From Gari tellinella (lineage: Eukaryota > Mollusca > Bivalvia > Cardiida > Psammobiidae), in the NCBI GenBank assembly GCA_922989275.2, contig OV277872.1, positions 33,521,619-33,585,618 of the forward strand: DNA of 64,000 bases, written 5' to 3'. Below, in pieces: positions 24,169 through 34,934 of this stretch (the stretch's first letter is position 1; each line of letters opens with the position of its first letter). The position numbers were made by a program, and so were the translations under genes. Under the pieces are notes generated by a model. It made no database searches and had not been told where the DNA came from. It saw only the letters and a program-made list of their open reading frames with translations.

Positions 24169-24346
24169 TCCATTAATACGCCCTTTTACGCCTTTAATTT
24201 AGTCCTCCATTGAATAAAATAGTTCCACTTTATGCAGTTATGAATATGTTCTATAACAATAATTGTCTTATTCCAGCAGATGGTAGCTTAAAGCAGGCTG
24301 AACGCTTTACTCTCAACTTGCTTTAAGTGTGGTTACCTATCTTGAA
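24169..24346 (+). repeat. Palindromic MITE copy, split by a Mutator-like insertion
   Basis: The family order is present: TTTAGTCCTCCATTGAATAA, then TAGCTTAAAGCAGGCTGAAC, then CTTGCTTTAAGTGTGGTTAC. Its tail CTATCTTGAA is where the 24347-25525 element entered; the duplicated TATCTTGAA reappears at 25526. Confidence 0.7.
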
Positions 24347-25525
24347 GGTAGTGACTAGAGGTACGTGATCGTACCTCTTATATTTGAAATTAGCGGTACG
24401 GTCATTACCATTAGCGAGTCCTGTGAGGGTTGGCTAGGGGTACGTGAGTCATTTAAACTATGTAGCAACACATTATTTTGCCTGCAGAAACGTTTTGATG
24501 ATGGTTATATTAATGGTCTCTCATTTTTACCTTATTTTGGGGATATACGAGTATAATGGAGACAAACAAAGAAACTTCGACAAATATTCTCCACCCAAAC
24601 TTGTTTTCACGGCATTGATGAGAATAGAAGTATTCCGCATATCAGATACGCCCGATATCTGAAATCCGTGATCAATGTTTTTTTTTCTTATAAATTTGAT
24701 TCAAATGTAACTTAATTATAAAATATGCTTGTTCGAAATCACTGCCGTTGTAGCTATCTAACTTAGCGTTGAATATAAAGTGGTAGATCTTAGAATATAG
24801 AAACTAGCGAAACTTCGGCTCTTATCAAGCATCTATACATGCAAGTTTGCTGGTTAATGAAAGACCAGGGGCCCGTTTTACTAAACTACTTACGCAAAAA
24901 TTTTGCGCAAGTCAAAATTTTAAATTTTCATTTATATTTTTTATTATCACTTGCTACAAACAGCAAATAGCCAGATCAGAGGACGCGCTTTTAGCGCGTC
25001 CTCTGATCTGGCTATTTGCTGTTTGCAAACGTTTATGATCGAAAAAATAAGAGTTTAACGATTTTGACTTACGCAAATATTTTGCGTAAGTAGTTTAGTA
25101 AAACGGGCCCCTGTTACACAAATCAACTCGAAAAACACATTTGACAATGGATAGCAATTAAACAGTGCAGTTATTCTAAACAAGGCTGGTATAGGATAAG
25201 TTTACATCCTTGTAAAAATGTGTGTACGTTCTTTAATTCAAATATATAGTTTTCGCTGCCGTGAAAAAAAATGCCGATTGGAAGTTTTGTTGCTGTTGAA
25301 GTTTCTTTACTTTCCTGCTTTAAACAGTTATATATAAGGTATAAATGCGATGTTATTTAACATAAGCATCGATATTAACGTATCTGGAGACAAAATGAAG
25401 TGTTGCGTTATCGTGTTTTTGACTCACGTACCCCTAGTCGGCCCTCATAGGGTTCGCTAGGGGTACGTGACCGTACCGCTTATTTCAAATATAAGAGGTA
25501 CGGTCACGTATCCCTAGTCACTACC
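24347..25525. mobile_element. Mutator-like element, 106-bp TIRs and 9-bp TSD
   Basis: The ends are long inverted repeats: 24347-24452 and 25420-25525, beginning GGTAGTGACTAG and containing GTACGTGA, CCGTACCTCTTATATTTGAA and GCGGTACGGTCA. TATCTTGAA flanks both sides (24338-24346 and 25526-25534). Long TIRs with a 9-bp duplication are the known signature of Mutator-like elements. No transposase is encoded. A complete GGGGCCCGTTTTAC MITE (24868-25111) is nested inside. A related end fragment lies at 27012-27395. Confidence 0.8.
24868..25111. mobile_element. GGGGCCCGTTTTACTAAA MITE, complete
   Basis: The termini GGGGCCCGTTTTACTAAACT and AGTTTAGTAAAACGGGCCCC are perfect inverted repeats. They extend into TACTTACGCAAAA and its partner. 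The centre is a long perfect palindrome containing CCAGATCAGAGGACGCGC and its mirror. A second copy lies at 40703-40926. Confidence 0.85.
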
Positions 25526-25553
25526 TATCTTGAATACTAGACACATGCCTATA

Positions 25554-25795
25554 GTGGAGAATCTGTTATTCTTTCCCGATAAACGCGTTTACGCTAAAAC
25601 TAGTATTTCCAATACAAACAGTTTGGAGCCAGATAAGACGCCGGGTAACCCGGCGTCTGATCAGGCTCCAAACTGTTTGCCACCAAGATAAACAAGAACT
25701 ATCAGAATTGTCCAAAAGTTGTTCTTTTCTACGTTTTAGCGCTTTGCGTTTGCGTACGTTTGCGTTTAAACGGGAAAGAATAACAGATTCTCCAC
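25554..25795. mobile_element. TIR element AGTGGAGAATCTGTTATTC
   Basis: AGTGGAGAATCTGTTATTCT and its exact reverse complement lie at the two ends, continuing to TTCCCG/CGGGAA. The centre holds the roughly 67-bp palindrome (25614-25680) with GACGCCGGGTAACCCGGCGTC at its heart. A related copy is at 55425-55661. TA or TAT neighbours the ends, but a duplication is not certain. Confidence 0.8.
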
Positions 25796-26483
25796 TGTAT
25801 ATGGAGTAAAGGAATAATCTTACTAACCAAATAGCTGGAGCATAACCAGACGCTGAGTTACTCGGCGTCTGACTTGTCTCCAAACAGTTTGCACTTGGCA
25901 TAAGTTCTTTTAGCATTAAAGCGTTTGATATACGAAAACTAACTCCTTGTATCACTCTTACCGTGTTTTCCCTAGTTCACTTTATGTAAGACACTGGGAA
26001 GAACATCTGCTTTTATAAGAAACGGGTGACTGTAGTCCTTGGGAGTGACACTTGGCGATGGGTTTACATGTATAACACAATATGTGGCAATCGTATTCTC
26101 TCGTAAATTTCCGTAAATCTATTCGGAGGTAACTACCCAACAGTAAATGTACATTACTACATGTACTATTTTCTTATCCGAATCGATAACCAATGGAAAT
26201 CAAGATATCTTTTGTAGAACGATATACAGATATGTGGAGTAGTTACTGTAGTATATTTTAATTCATACAACTTTGGCTTTAAATATAACCTGGTAATAAC
26301 TCATTTCTACAGTAAGATTTTGCATGTTTCCAGAATAATGTTTTGCTGTTATGTGTCAAAATTGAGCATTTTGCTAATTTCAGCAATGTCTGAAACTCTT
26401 TAATCTGTAATCTTAATAATTTACATGTCTAAATTGCATAAATTTCTTACTATCCCATATTAATTAAATAACCATATATATAA
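25796..26483. other. No gene seen; partial palindrome at 25827-25893
   Basis: A partial copy of the GACGC-TGAG-GCGTC palindrome (AGACGCTGAGTTACTCGGCG) lies at the left. The rest is AT-rich with no motif recognised. Confidence 0.5.
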
Positions 26484-26689
26484 TTAACCCTTAGCCTGCC
26501 ACTCACGACTATAGCTCCATATGCAAACAGCTTAGATCCGGATGAGACGCCGAGTAACTCGGCGTCTCATCCGGATCCAAGCTGTTTGACAACATTTTCA
26601 GCAATTTTGAGCAACTTTGAAGCACTTTGAATCTTGAAGCAGACGAGAAATATAGCAGACGACAATTTATTTGGCGGGCTAAGGGTTAA
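26484..26689. mobile_element. 206-bp MITE, TTAACCCTTAGCCTGCC termini
   Basis: TTAACCCTTAGCCTGCC and GGCGGGCTAAGGGTTAA are inverted with one mismatch. The left half contains a perfect palindrome (26523-26589, GAGACGCCGAGTAACTCGGC). The right half has repeated GCAATTTTGAGCAACTTTGA-like sequence and TATAGCAGACGACAAT. A TTAA or TA target is possible. Non-coding. Confidence 0.8.
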
Positions 26690-27011
26690 AACTGCAAGCA
26701 GAGGAGTTTGTCCTACAGCGTATTAGGAATTATACATAATTAAAACTAGCTGTGGGGTTTTGTTCTGTGTACAGTGTCTTAGGAATTGTCATGCAGTCTA
26801 TAATGTCATTCTATACAAACCTACATACATTACCTCTAGATATGCGACTTAATTTACATTCCTATCCCCCATACGCCTTTAAGTTTAGTATTAACTACTA
26901 TATTAAAGTTGTAGAACACAGTAATCAACATAATTAACACTTAGTTCTCCATCTAAGTCCACCTTTCAATTTTCAATGTCAAATGTTGTGGTCCACATGT
27001 AAAAACATTTA

Positions 27012-27395
27012 GGTAGTGACTGGGGTACGTGGCCGTACCTCTTATTTTTTAAATTAGCGGTACGGTCACATACCCCTAGCGAGTCCTGTGAGGGTAGGCT
27101 AGGGGTACGAGAGTCCTTTACACTATATAGCAACCCATTATTTTGCTTGCAGATACGTTTTATTGGTGCTAATAGGGATAATCTTTAATTTCTATCTTAT
27201 CTAATGCATATTTAATGGAGAAAAGCGGAGAAACTTCGACAAATATTCTCCACCTAACTTTTTTTCACGGCAGCGATGAGAATAGATGTATTCCGCATAT
27301 AGGATGTTATGTTATCGTCAGATACTCCCGAAATCTGAAATTCGTGACTAATGTTTATGGGTTTTTTCTATAAATTTCAATTAAAGGTAATTTAA
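27012..27395 (+). repeat. Truncated copy of the Mutator-like element
   Basis: It matches the left end of 24347-25525, from GGTAGTGACTGGGGTACGTG through GCGAGTCCTGTGAGGGT and GAGAAACTTCGACAAATATT. No right TIR is found before other repeats begin. Confidence 0.65.
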
Positions 27396-27791
27396 CTTAT
27401 CCCTCCCTACAACGGCACTCCATACAACGACTCCCTTCTTACAACGACGCTTGCCAATGTTCCCAAAACAAAACAATTTTACTAGGCTTCATTTCAGTAT
27501 TGCCATGGCAACCAGAGTTCTGCATTGTTTTTAATTCTTTGAACAAATTTGAAAGAGCTGGACCCAATGTATATTCATGTAAAGTTTGGTTGAAATCTGT
27601 CAAGGGGGCACAACGCACGATAACAGACGACGGACACAGCGCCATCCCAATAGCTCACCTTGAGCCTTGGCTCAGGTGAGCTAAAATGCACGTTATGACA
27701 ATAAAAGGGGCATAACTCTTAAAAAAGGGACTCGCAACCGGATGGTGTTCAAAATAAAATAAAATACTCAAATAAAAGCAAATTTGTGGCA

Positions 27792-27986
27792 TTATTTGGC
27801 TTTTGACATTAAAAAAATATGATCAGTCCAAAAAACGTCTAAAGAATCGTCACCGAATCTTAGTTTTTTAGATATTTTCCATAGTTTTTCCATAGCGTTA
27901 GCTAACGGTATAGTTGTTCTTGTTGCTTCTCTACACGGGGTCAGACATAAACCCGAGCCGAATAATGTTCTATTAATAGCTATCAT
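27792..27986 (-). CDS. 64-residue hypothetical ORF of TIR element, copy B
   Basis: Same predicted product as at 21797-21991, again without stops, from an ATG shared by both copies (the second codon differs, ATA for TTA). It contains TTIPLANAMEKLWKISKKLR. No known domain recognised and no evidence of translation. It could simply be a young, unmutated stretch. Confidence 0.35.
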   Translation of the reverse strand: MIAINRTLFGSGLCLTPCREATRTTIPLANAMEKLWKISKKLRFGDDSLDVFWTDHIFLMSKAK

Positions 27987-28019
27987 TGAAGTGCGTTAAT
28001 TCGCTACCATATATATATG

Positions 28020-28108
28020 GGGGCCGTAGCCGAGGGCGTCAAGGCGATGCCTCATTTTTCATTTTTGTCTCCGCATGGATGGTCACGGGTTCGAATCCCA
28101 CCAGAGCC
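28020..28108 (+). other. tRNA-Leu-like segment, copy B
   Basis: Contains TAGCCGAGGGCGTCAAGGCG and GGGTTCGAATCCC, the internal pol III promoter boxes, with GTCTCCGCATGGATGGTC between them. The acceptor ends do not pair, so it is not a usable tRNA. It differs from copy A mainly at the 5' edge. Confidence 0.65.
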
Positions 28109-28890
28109 TCTTCTTCTTTTTTTTTTTTGGAAATGCATTTTTTAACAGAAATTATTATCCTAAACTAAATTTTACCTATTTATATAAGCATTTGACATAT
28201 ATTTTCAAATTACTATTTTTAATGCTTGATCCGGTTGCGAGCCTCTTTAAATGACTTGGGCAATCTTGCTGGTTATCCACTTTGAACGAGACATTATATT
28301 CATACACATGCAGACCAAGTTTCAAAAGGATCGGAAAAAAATTGTTTGAGGTAGAGTGCAGACGAACTGAAAATGCCCGTTTTTGTCAATAAAGGGGGCA
28401 TAACCCTTGAATGTCTGAGGCAAACTTGCTAGTTTTAGAACTTGGCAGAGACATTATGGTCATTCACAAGCTGACTAAGTTTGAAATGGATTTAAATAAA
28501 CTTCTTTGACGATAATAGGGGCATAACTCTTGAATGTCTGGGCAATCTTGCTGGTTATCCAGCTTGAACGAGACATTGGGTTCATACACATGCTGACCAA
28601 GTTTCAAAAGGACTGGAATTATTTTATTCAAGTTTGAAAGCGGACAAACTAAAAAATACCAATTTTTTACCATAAAAGGAACATAACTCTTGAATGTCTG
28701 AGCAATCTTGCTGGTCATCGAACCTGACCGAGACATTATGGTCATATAATATCTGACCAAGTTTCAAAAGGATATGAATATTTTTGTTTGAGTTATAGAG
28801 TGGACATGAGAAAGTTAACAGACTGACAGCGCCATTACATAATACGTCCCGTCTGAAGACAGGCGTAACCAGAGCCATCGCAAGATGGCA

Positions 28891-29399
28891 CGCTCGACTA
28901 TTCCAGGTTTTTTTCGTTATTGGAAATTTGATAAGGGTATATAAATATATTAGTTAAGCATGTTTGATGGTAGTCATTTGAACACATGACTGTAAATGGC
29001 TTTTGCAGAAGATTATGGAAGAAGTTGGTATGCATGATAATTTATGTATAGTATTAGACCCATATTGATTGTTAGTTTACTTTTAAGTTCTATGGTATTA
29101 ATGTTGTAAAATTTGCATAGTTTGTTTATTAATATTATAGATTTGTAGAGGTTTAGAATTGAATAGATGAAGATAGGTTAGATTTTTATGTTTGATTGGT
29201 ATTTTCTTGTTGTATAGGCATTGTGACACAGTAATAATTATATAACTGTAGACTTGACATGTATGTAGGGAATGGAATGTTGTTTGGGTGATGCAGTTTT
29301 ACAGAGTGTTACTAAGTAAAACTGTATTGAAGGACAGTGGGTATATTGTATCCCCCCCCCCCATACAACATCACCTACTCTCAATACGGTTACCACTAG
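28891..29399. other. No gene seen
   Basis: AT-rich sequence rich in TATAGATTTGTAGAG-like stretches, ending at a short poly-C run (29353-29362). No coding or repeat family is identified. Confidence 0.45.
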
Positions 29400-29715
29400 A
29401 CCTTAACCAAAATATCTAAGTCCATCAAGGACCACAACTCACGCTAAATGTGAACTTGAGTTACCTGCCTTGATTGACTGCACTAGTGGCAAGGTTGTGG
29501 TGAAGTTATAATCCCATACAAGCAGCAGTTGCAGAGATATAAGCTTATTTGTAGGTTGCACGAAAAACCTTAACCAAAATTTCGAAGTCCATCAAGGGCC
29601 AGAACTCACACTAAATGCAAACTGGAGTTACCTGCCTTGATTGACTGCACTAGTGGCAAGGCTGTGGTGAAGTTATAATGCAATATACGTATTGGTTGTA
29701 GAAATACAAGCTTAT
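29400..29715. repeat. Two-copy tandem repeat, 167 bp
   Basis: ACCTTAACCAAAAT begins at 29400 and 29567. Both units contain GAGTTACCTGCCTTGATTGA, GCACTAGTGGCAAGG and TACAAGCTTATTTGTAGG-like sequence. Confidence 0.75.
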
Positions 29716-29723
29716 TTGTAGGG

Positions 29724-30893
29724 TTGCACAAACAAGGGCCACTATGGCCCTATATCACTCACCTGGTACACCATGTAAAACTTTACCTACAGTGACCTAG
29801 ATTTTGACCCAACATGACCAATATTCAAGCGTGGCCTAGATTTCAATAAGGCAAACATTTTGACCAAGTTTCATCAAGATCAAATGATAAATGTAGCTTC
29901 TACAGTGTAAACAATGTATTTTAATGATTTGACCTAATGACCTAGTTTTTGACCAAACATGACCCATATTTGTACTTGACCTAGATATCAATAAGTCAAA
30001 CAATGTGATCAAGTTTCATGAAAATCTAATGAGATTTGTAGCCTCTAGTTTTAACAAGGTTTTTCAATTTGACCTAGTGACCTAGTTTTTTTCCGGACTT
30101 GACCCACATTCGAACTTGACCTAGATATCAATGAGGCAAACATTTTGAGCAAATTTCACAAGATCTCATGAGGTTTTTAGCCTCTAGAGTGTAAAAAAGG
30201 TTTTTCTATGATTTGACCTACTGACCTAGTTTTGGACAGGACTCGACCCACATTCAAATTCAACCTAGAGTTAACCATGACAAATATTTTGACCAAGTTT
30301 CATGAAGATCTAATGAAATTTGTAGCCTCTAGAGTGTTAACTATGGTTTTTCTATGATTTGACCTAGTGACCCTAGTTTTTGACCGGACATGACCCACAT
30401 TCGAACTTGAACTAGATATCAATGAGTCAAACATTTTTACTAAGTTTCATAAAAATCTAATGACATTTGTAGCCTCTAGAGTGTTAACAAGGTTTTTCTA
30501 TGATTTGACCTAGTGACCTAGTTTTTGACCGGACTTGACCCACATTCAAACTTGACCTAGATATTATCATGACAAATATTTTGACCTAGATTTCATTGAG
30601 GCAAACATTTTGATAAAGTTTCATGAAGATCCAATGAAATTTGTAGTCTCTAGGGTGTTAACAAGGTTTTTCTATGATTTGACCTAGTGACCTAGTTTTT
30701 GATCGGACATGACCTACATTCGAACTTGACCTAGACTTCATCAAGCCTCACATTGTCATTAAGTTTCATGAAGATCCAATGAAAATTGTAGCCACTAGAG
30801 TGTTTACGAACAATTGTGGACGGACGGAGGACGACAGACATCCAGCGATCCTAATAGCCCACCTTGGCACTTCATGCCAGGTGAGCTAAAAAC
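29724..30893 (+). mobile_element. Pearl/Helitron-like tandem-core element
   Basis: It starts ACAAGGGCCACTATGGCCC then TCACTCACCTGG. The core repeats every 145-146 bp (TTTTTCTATGATTTGACCTA at 30201, about 30347 and 30492). The end is GGACGGACGGAGGACGACAG, then a hairpin CACCTTGGCAC-TTC-ATGCCAGGTG followed by AGCTAAAA. A 3' hairpin just before CTAA is reminiscent of Helitron ends. No replicase or helicase is encoded. It is inserted directly after the 167-bp tandem pair, whose CTTAACC sequence resumes on the right. Confidence 0.65.
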
Positions 30894-31930
30894 CTTAACC
30901 AGCGCAACGCCGACACCAGGGCGACTGTGAACAGACGCTGGACAAAGGGTGGTCACAATAGCTCATCCTGAGCCTTTGGCTCAAATCAGCTATAAAGTTG
31001 ATGACACAACCAACACAGGGCGATCACAATAGCTCACCTTTGCACCTCATGCCAGGTAAGCTAGAAATGCACAATGCTCCTCTTGGAGTTCTCCGATTTT
31101 CTTTCAGCTTGCACCTCTCAACAATCTATTTTTAGCTCCTGTGACCTCGATATACAATGGACCAGAACTATATTGAACAATATTGGTAAAGTATACCTCT
31201 AGAAGTGTCACTATGCCAAATATCAAAGCTCTAGCTATATTAGTTTCAGAGAAGAGGTTTGAAGATTTCACTATATAATTTATGTAAATTTGTGACCCCC
31301 GGGGCGGGGTCATATTTGACCCCAGGGACATAATTTGAACAATCTTGATAGAGGAACTGCAGATGATGCTTTGTGCAAAATATCTAAGCTCAGGGTAATG
31401 TGGTTTCAGAGAAAATCATTTAAGTTATTATTTAAAATAAAATCTATGTTTAGCTCCCGTGACCTAGATATGCAACGGACCGGAATCATTTGAACAATAT
31501 TGGTTAAGTACCTCTAGAAGTTAAACCATGCCAAATATCAAAGTTCTAGCTATAATAATTTCAGAGAGAAGAGGTTTGAAGATTCACTATATAACTATGT
31601 AAATTTGTGACCCCTGGGGAGGGGACATTTTTGACCTCAGTGATATAATTTGAACAATCTTGATAGAGGACCAGTAGATGATGCTATGTGCAAAATATCT
31701 AAGCTCAAGGTACTTTGATTTCAGAGTTGAAGATTTTTTAGGTTTTTATTGAAACGATCTATTTTTAGCTCCTGTGACCTAGATATGCAACGGATCAGAA
31801 ATATTTGAACAACTTTCAAAGATGTTTATATCAGGATCAATCCTGCCAAGTTTGATTAAAATCCATCCAGTAGTTTAGGAGGAGATGTCGTTTAAAGAAA
31901 TTGTTAAGAAATCTTAGTCAATTATGATTT
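30894..31930 (+). repeat. Further tandem-core element pieces, unit about 310 bp
   Basis: Two more hairpin ends occur at 30971-31006 and 31031-31066 (AGCTCACCTTTGCACCTCAT). From 31135 blocks recur with TGTGACCTCGATATACAATG/TGTGACCTAGATATGCAACG, GCCAAATATCAAAG and TTTGAACAATCTTGATAGAG at about 305-315 bp spacing. No ORF spans it. Confidence 0.6.
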
Positions 31931-32020
31931 TCGAAAATTACAGAATAAATAACTGTTGCAGAAAACATTACTTTAGGTTCCGAGTCAACCCATAGTTTCA
32001 AGTTCTGCTGACCACTTAAA

Positions 32021-32269
32021 TCAACCCTTTCCTTATACAAGTGCCTTTTAGCAAATTTGATTTATTCCTCCACTGAAGAAAATAGTTCCAATATATACAG
32101 TCTTGAAAATGAACCATAAGAAAAAAATTCTAAATTCTAGCAGATGATAGCTTAAAGCAGGCTAAAAGTAAAGCAGAATGAGCCTTAAAGTCCATTCTGC
32201 TTTACTTCTAACCTGCTTTAAGTGGTCACCTTTCTTCAAAACTAGAAACTGACTATGGGGTAATGGGTG
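32021..32269 (+). mobile_element. Palindromic MITE copy, complete
   Basis: From TCAACCCTTTCCTTATAC to CTATGGGGTAATGGGTGA, with TTTATTCCTCCACTGAAGAA and the GCTTAAAGCAGGCTAAAAGT palindrome in the usual order. A reversed partial copy follows directly (32271-32460), ending GAGGTAATGGGTAAA. Confidence 0.75.
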
Positions 32270-32543
32270 AAAACAGATTGAAAGTAAATGTTCAATCGGA
32301 AAATATCTTATTGCTCATTGTGCTGGCCTTTAAACCTGCTTTAAGCTACCAACTGCTATGATAAAGAAACCCTTTCTTGTGGTGCATATTCATGACTATA
32401 TAAAGTGCTACTTTTTTCTTCAGCGGAAGAATGATTAAAGGTGCATCTATGAGGTAATGGGTAAAGCAATAATCTGTTTGCAAGGCTATAAAGTGTGTGT
32501 TGTTTTTTTTAAACTATTAACCATTTCTCTCTCGACAACACGA

Positions 32544-33880
32544 ACAAGAGGGCCTGAAGGCCCTGATATCGCTCACCATTTGTAATGAACCCTGATAGCT
32601 TTACCGTTGAATTTCACCCGTTTTATTCTAAATTCATTTACGTTTGTCGACCTACTGTAGTAGTAGAGTACATCAAAGGCAGATAACTAAAGCCTTAACA
32701 ATACTGAAATGAAGCCTTTTCTAGCATTTCAAAGTATATCAAGGGCAGGTAACTATTGCCACAATGATTACATTTCAACAATAATTGCACTCCTTCCAGA
32801 AGCTACATCCTTTGTGTACAAGAATAATCAACATCCATTGAAAACTGTAGTTGCAAGAGTGTAAACGCTGTAAAATATGGCATTTTCAGCAATTCAAAGG
32901 TAGACATCTCTCAATCTATTTGTCCGATTCCAACCACAATCACCCTTTTTCGAACTCTTATGGTCATATACAATCTGGGCAAGTTTGAGAGAGCTTGGAT
33001 AAATCCTGTGGCCTCTAGAGCGTAAACACTGTTAAATATATCATTTTCAGCAATTCAAAGGTAGATAACTTTTGACCTATTGATCCGATTACAACCATAA
33101 TTGAACTCATTGGAAGTCTTATGGTAATATACAATCTGAGTAAGTTTGAGAAAGATTGGATAAAATTTGTGACCTCTAGAGTGTAAACATCCTTAAATAT
33201 GGCATTTTCAGCAATTCAAAGGTAGATAACTCTCGACCTGTAAGTCTGATTTCAACCATAATCGAACTCATCTGAACTCTTATAGTCATTTACAATCTGA
33301 GCAGGTTTGAGATAGATTGGATAAAAATTGTGGCCTCTAGAGTGTTAACACTGTTAAATATGGCATTTTCAGCAATTTAAAGGTAAATAACTCTTGATCT
33401 ATTTGTCCGATTTCAACCAAAATCAAACTCATTCAAACTCTTATAGTTATATACAATCTGGCCAAGTTTTAGAAAGATTGGATAAAAATTGTGGCCTCTA
33501 GAGTGTAAACACCGTTAAATATGGCATTTTCAGCAATTCAAAGGTAGATAACTCTTGATCTATTTGTCCGATTTCAACCAAAATCAAACTCGTCCGAACT
33601 CTTATGGTCATATACAATCTGGGCAAGTTTTAGAAAGATTTGATAAATACTGTGGCCTCTAGAGTGTAAACACTGTTAAATATGGCATTTTCAGCAGTTC
33701 AAAGGTAGATAACTCATGACCTATTTCAACCATAATCGAACTCATCCGAACTCTTATGGCAATATACCATCTGAGTAAGTTTGAGAAGGATTTGATAAAT
33801 ATTGTGGCCTCTAGAGTGTAAACACTAAAATTGTTGACGCCGCACATTCAAGGATTGCAAAAGCTCACCCTGAGTGAGCT
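32544..33880 (+). mobile_element. Pearl-like element, 161-bp tandem core
   Basis: Starts AACAAGAGGGCCTGAAGGCC, then TGATATCGCTCACC. CATTTTCAGCAATTCAAAGG recurs at 32881, 33042, 33203, 33364, about 33525 and 33686, a regular 161-bp period. Each unit carries GTGGCCTCTAGAGTGTAAA and TCATATACAATCTGGGCAAG. The end is ACATTCAAGGATTGCAAAAG, then a short hairpin and GAGCTAAAAA. Length of unit and layout fit the Pearl family. Confidence 0.75.
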
Positions 33881-33893
33881 AAAAAGGGTATTT

Positions 33894-34085
33894 GCAAACA
33901 GTTTGGATCCTGATCAGATGCCGTGTAACACGGCATCTGATTAGGATCCAAACTGTTTGAAATTTCTTCCGTCATACAGCCTTAAATTTAACTTTGAAAA
34001 GATAATTGAGGACAATCTTGAAAGAAACAACAATGAAACAGTGAATGGTTAAAAATCTAAATTAATTTGGCAGTGAAAGAGTTAA
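33894..34085. mobile_element. MITE remnant with perfect palindrome
   Basis: A palindrome (33894-33959) runs from GCAAACAGTTTGGATCCTGA to its mirror through GATGCCGTGTAACACGGCATC. The right side ends with TTTGGCAGTGAAAGAGTTAA, like the right end of the 14869-15617 family. The left terminus has been displaced by the Pearl-like element. Confidence 0.6.
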
Positions 34086-34184
34086 AACTAGACCAACGTT
34101 AACAGTAAATGAAGGTTTCCTATTAACTTTCAGAAGTAAAATATCCCCCTGCAACAGGTCTGTAAAGTGATTCAACTCTTAACA

Positions 34185-34372
34185 CAGGGCTCCAGATAAG
34201 GGGAGTATTTCACATACTAAAATCTTTATTTCTGCTTTAAACCCAATGGTGTCACTACTTGTTAATAGTCTCGAAGAGACGATTCTAACAAGTAGTACCA
34301 TTGGATTTGGTGCTTAACTTAGTTAGAAAATGTTGGCTTTGTTCAGTATACTTCCCCTTATCTGGAGCCCTG
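34185..34372. mobile_element. 188-bp MITE, CAGGGCTCCAGATAAG family, 6-bp TSD
   Basis: CAGGGCTCCAGATAAGGGGA and CCCCTTATCTGGAGCCCTG are inverted. TTAACA lies outside both ends (34179-34184 and 34373-34378). The centre is a hairpin with GTCTCGAAGAGAC at its tip and AACCCAATGGTGTCACTACT-like arms. Many copies follow through the RPL19 introns. Confidence 0.85.
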
Positions 34373-34448
34373 TTAACATGCTTGTTAATTTTTTCATCTT
34401 TAAAAATTGTCATCTCAGTTTATTTTACAAAATAAAGTCTGAGTGGCA

Positions 34449-34508
34449 AACAGTTTGGATCCTGATGAGACGCAGCGTAATTCGGCGTCGCATCAAGATC
34501 CAAACTGG
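34449..34508. repeat. GCGTCTGATC-type palindrome
   Basis: GGCAAACAGTTTGGATCCTG and the mirrored AAGATCCAAACTG flank GACGCAGCGTAATTCGGCGTC. No recognisable terminal repeats surround it. A decayed MITE of the CAGGGCTCC family with the hairpin tip TCTCTTCGAGACGATT follows to 34909. Confidence 0.6.
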
Positions 34509-34934
34509 TTTTTTTCAAAGGTAATTTGACAAATCCGCCACTAGCATGGTACGAGTTAGAATTATTTTATTTCACAAAATAAAATCAGAGTGTCAAGTAG
34601 TTTGGATCCAAATCAGACAACAAAGTTACCTTGCACCTCATCGCGATCAGAGTTTGCAGTAATTGTCACAAAATTGCCTGCAGCATGCAGAAGATTTAAG
34701 ATTACACTAGGCACTTACAAGGCTCAAGATAAGAGGAAAAAACTTAACAAATCAAACATTTCTCACTCATGTAAGCATCAAATCCCATGTCGTTACTATT
34801 CATTAGAAAAGTCTCTTCGAGACGATTCTAATGAGTAGTGACACCATAGGGTTTAGAGCAAAAATAAAGATTTTAGTTTTTTAAATGCTCCTCTTATCTG
34901 GAGCTCTGCACTTATAACACAAATATTAAGGCTT

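Larger units (their letters stand above)
27725..28246 (+). mobile_element. TIR element with tRNA-Leu-like head and small ORF, copy B
   Basis: GGGACTCGCAACCGGATGG and ATCCGGTTGCGAGCCTC are inverted ends, with TTAA just outside both (left TTAAA before the A run, right TTTAA). Inside, in the same order as copy A, are the 64-codon ORF (minus strand) and the tRNA-like head (plus strand). The two copies are about 98% identical where I compared the ORF base by base. No transposase is present. Confidence 0.75.
27400..28890 (+). repeat. Tandem-core repeat elements with terminal hairpin
   Basis: 27400-27690 ends with GACGACGGACACAGCGCCAT and the hairpin CACCTTGAGCC-TT-GGCTCAGGTG followed by AGCTAAAA. 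From about 27700 a different array follows, with GGGGCATAACTCTTGAATGT and TGACCAAGTTTCAAAAGGA recurring about every 130 bp up to 28800. The array is interrupted by the TIR element at 27725-28246. Confidence 0.6.

Noticed and set aside
25566..25955. 129-residue ORF, minus strand
   Set aside because: It runs straight through the palindrome and both TIRs of the 25554-25795 element.
28020..28108. Functional tRNA-Leu gene
   Set aside because: Promoter boxes are good but stems are broken and the same segment occurs inside both copies of a mobile element.
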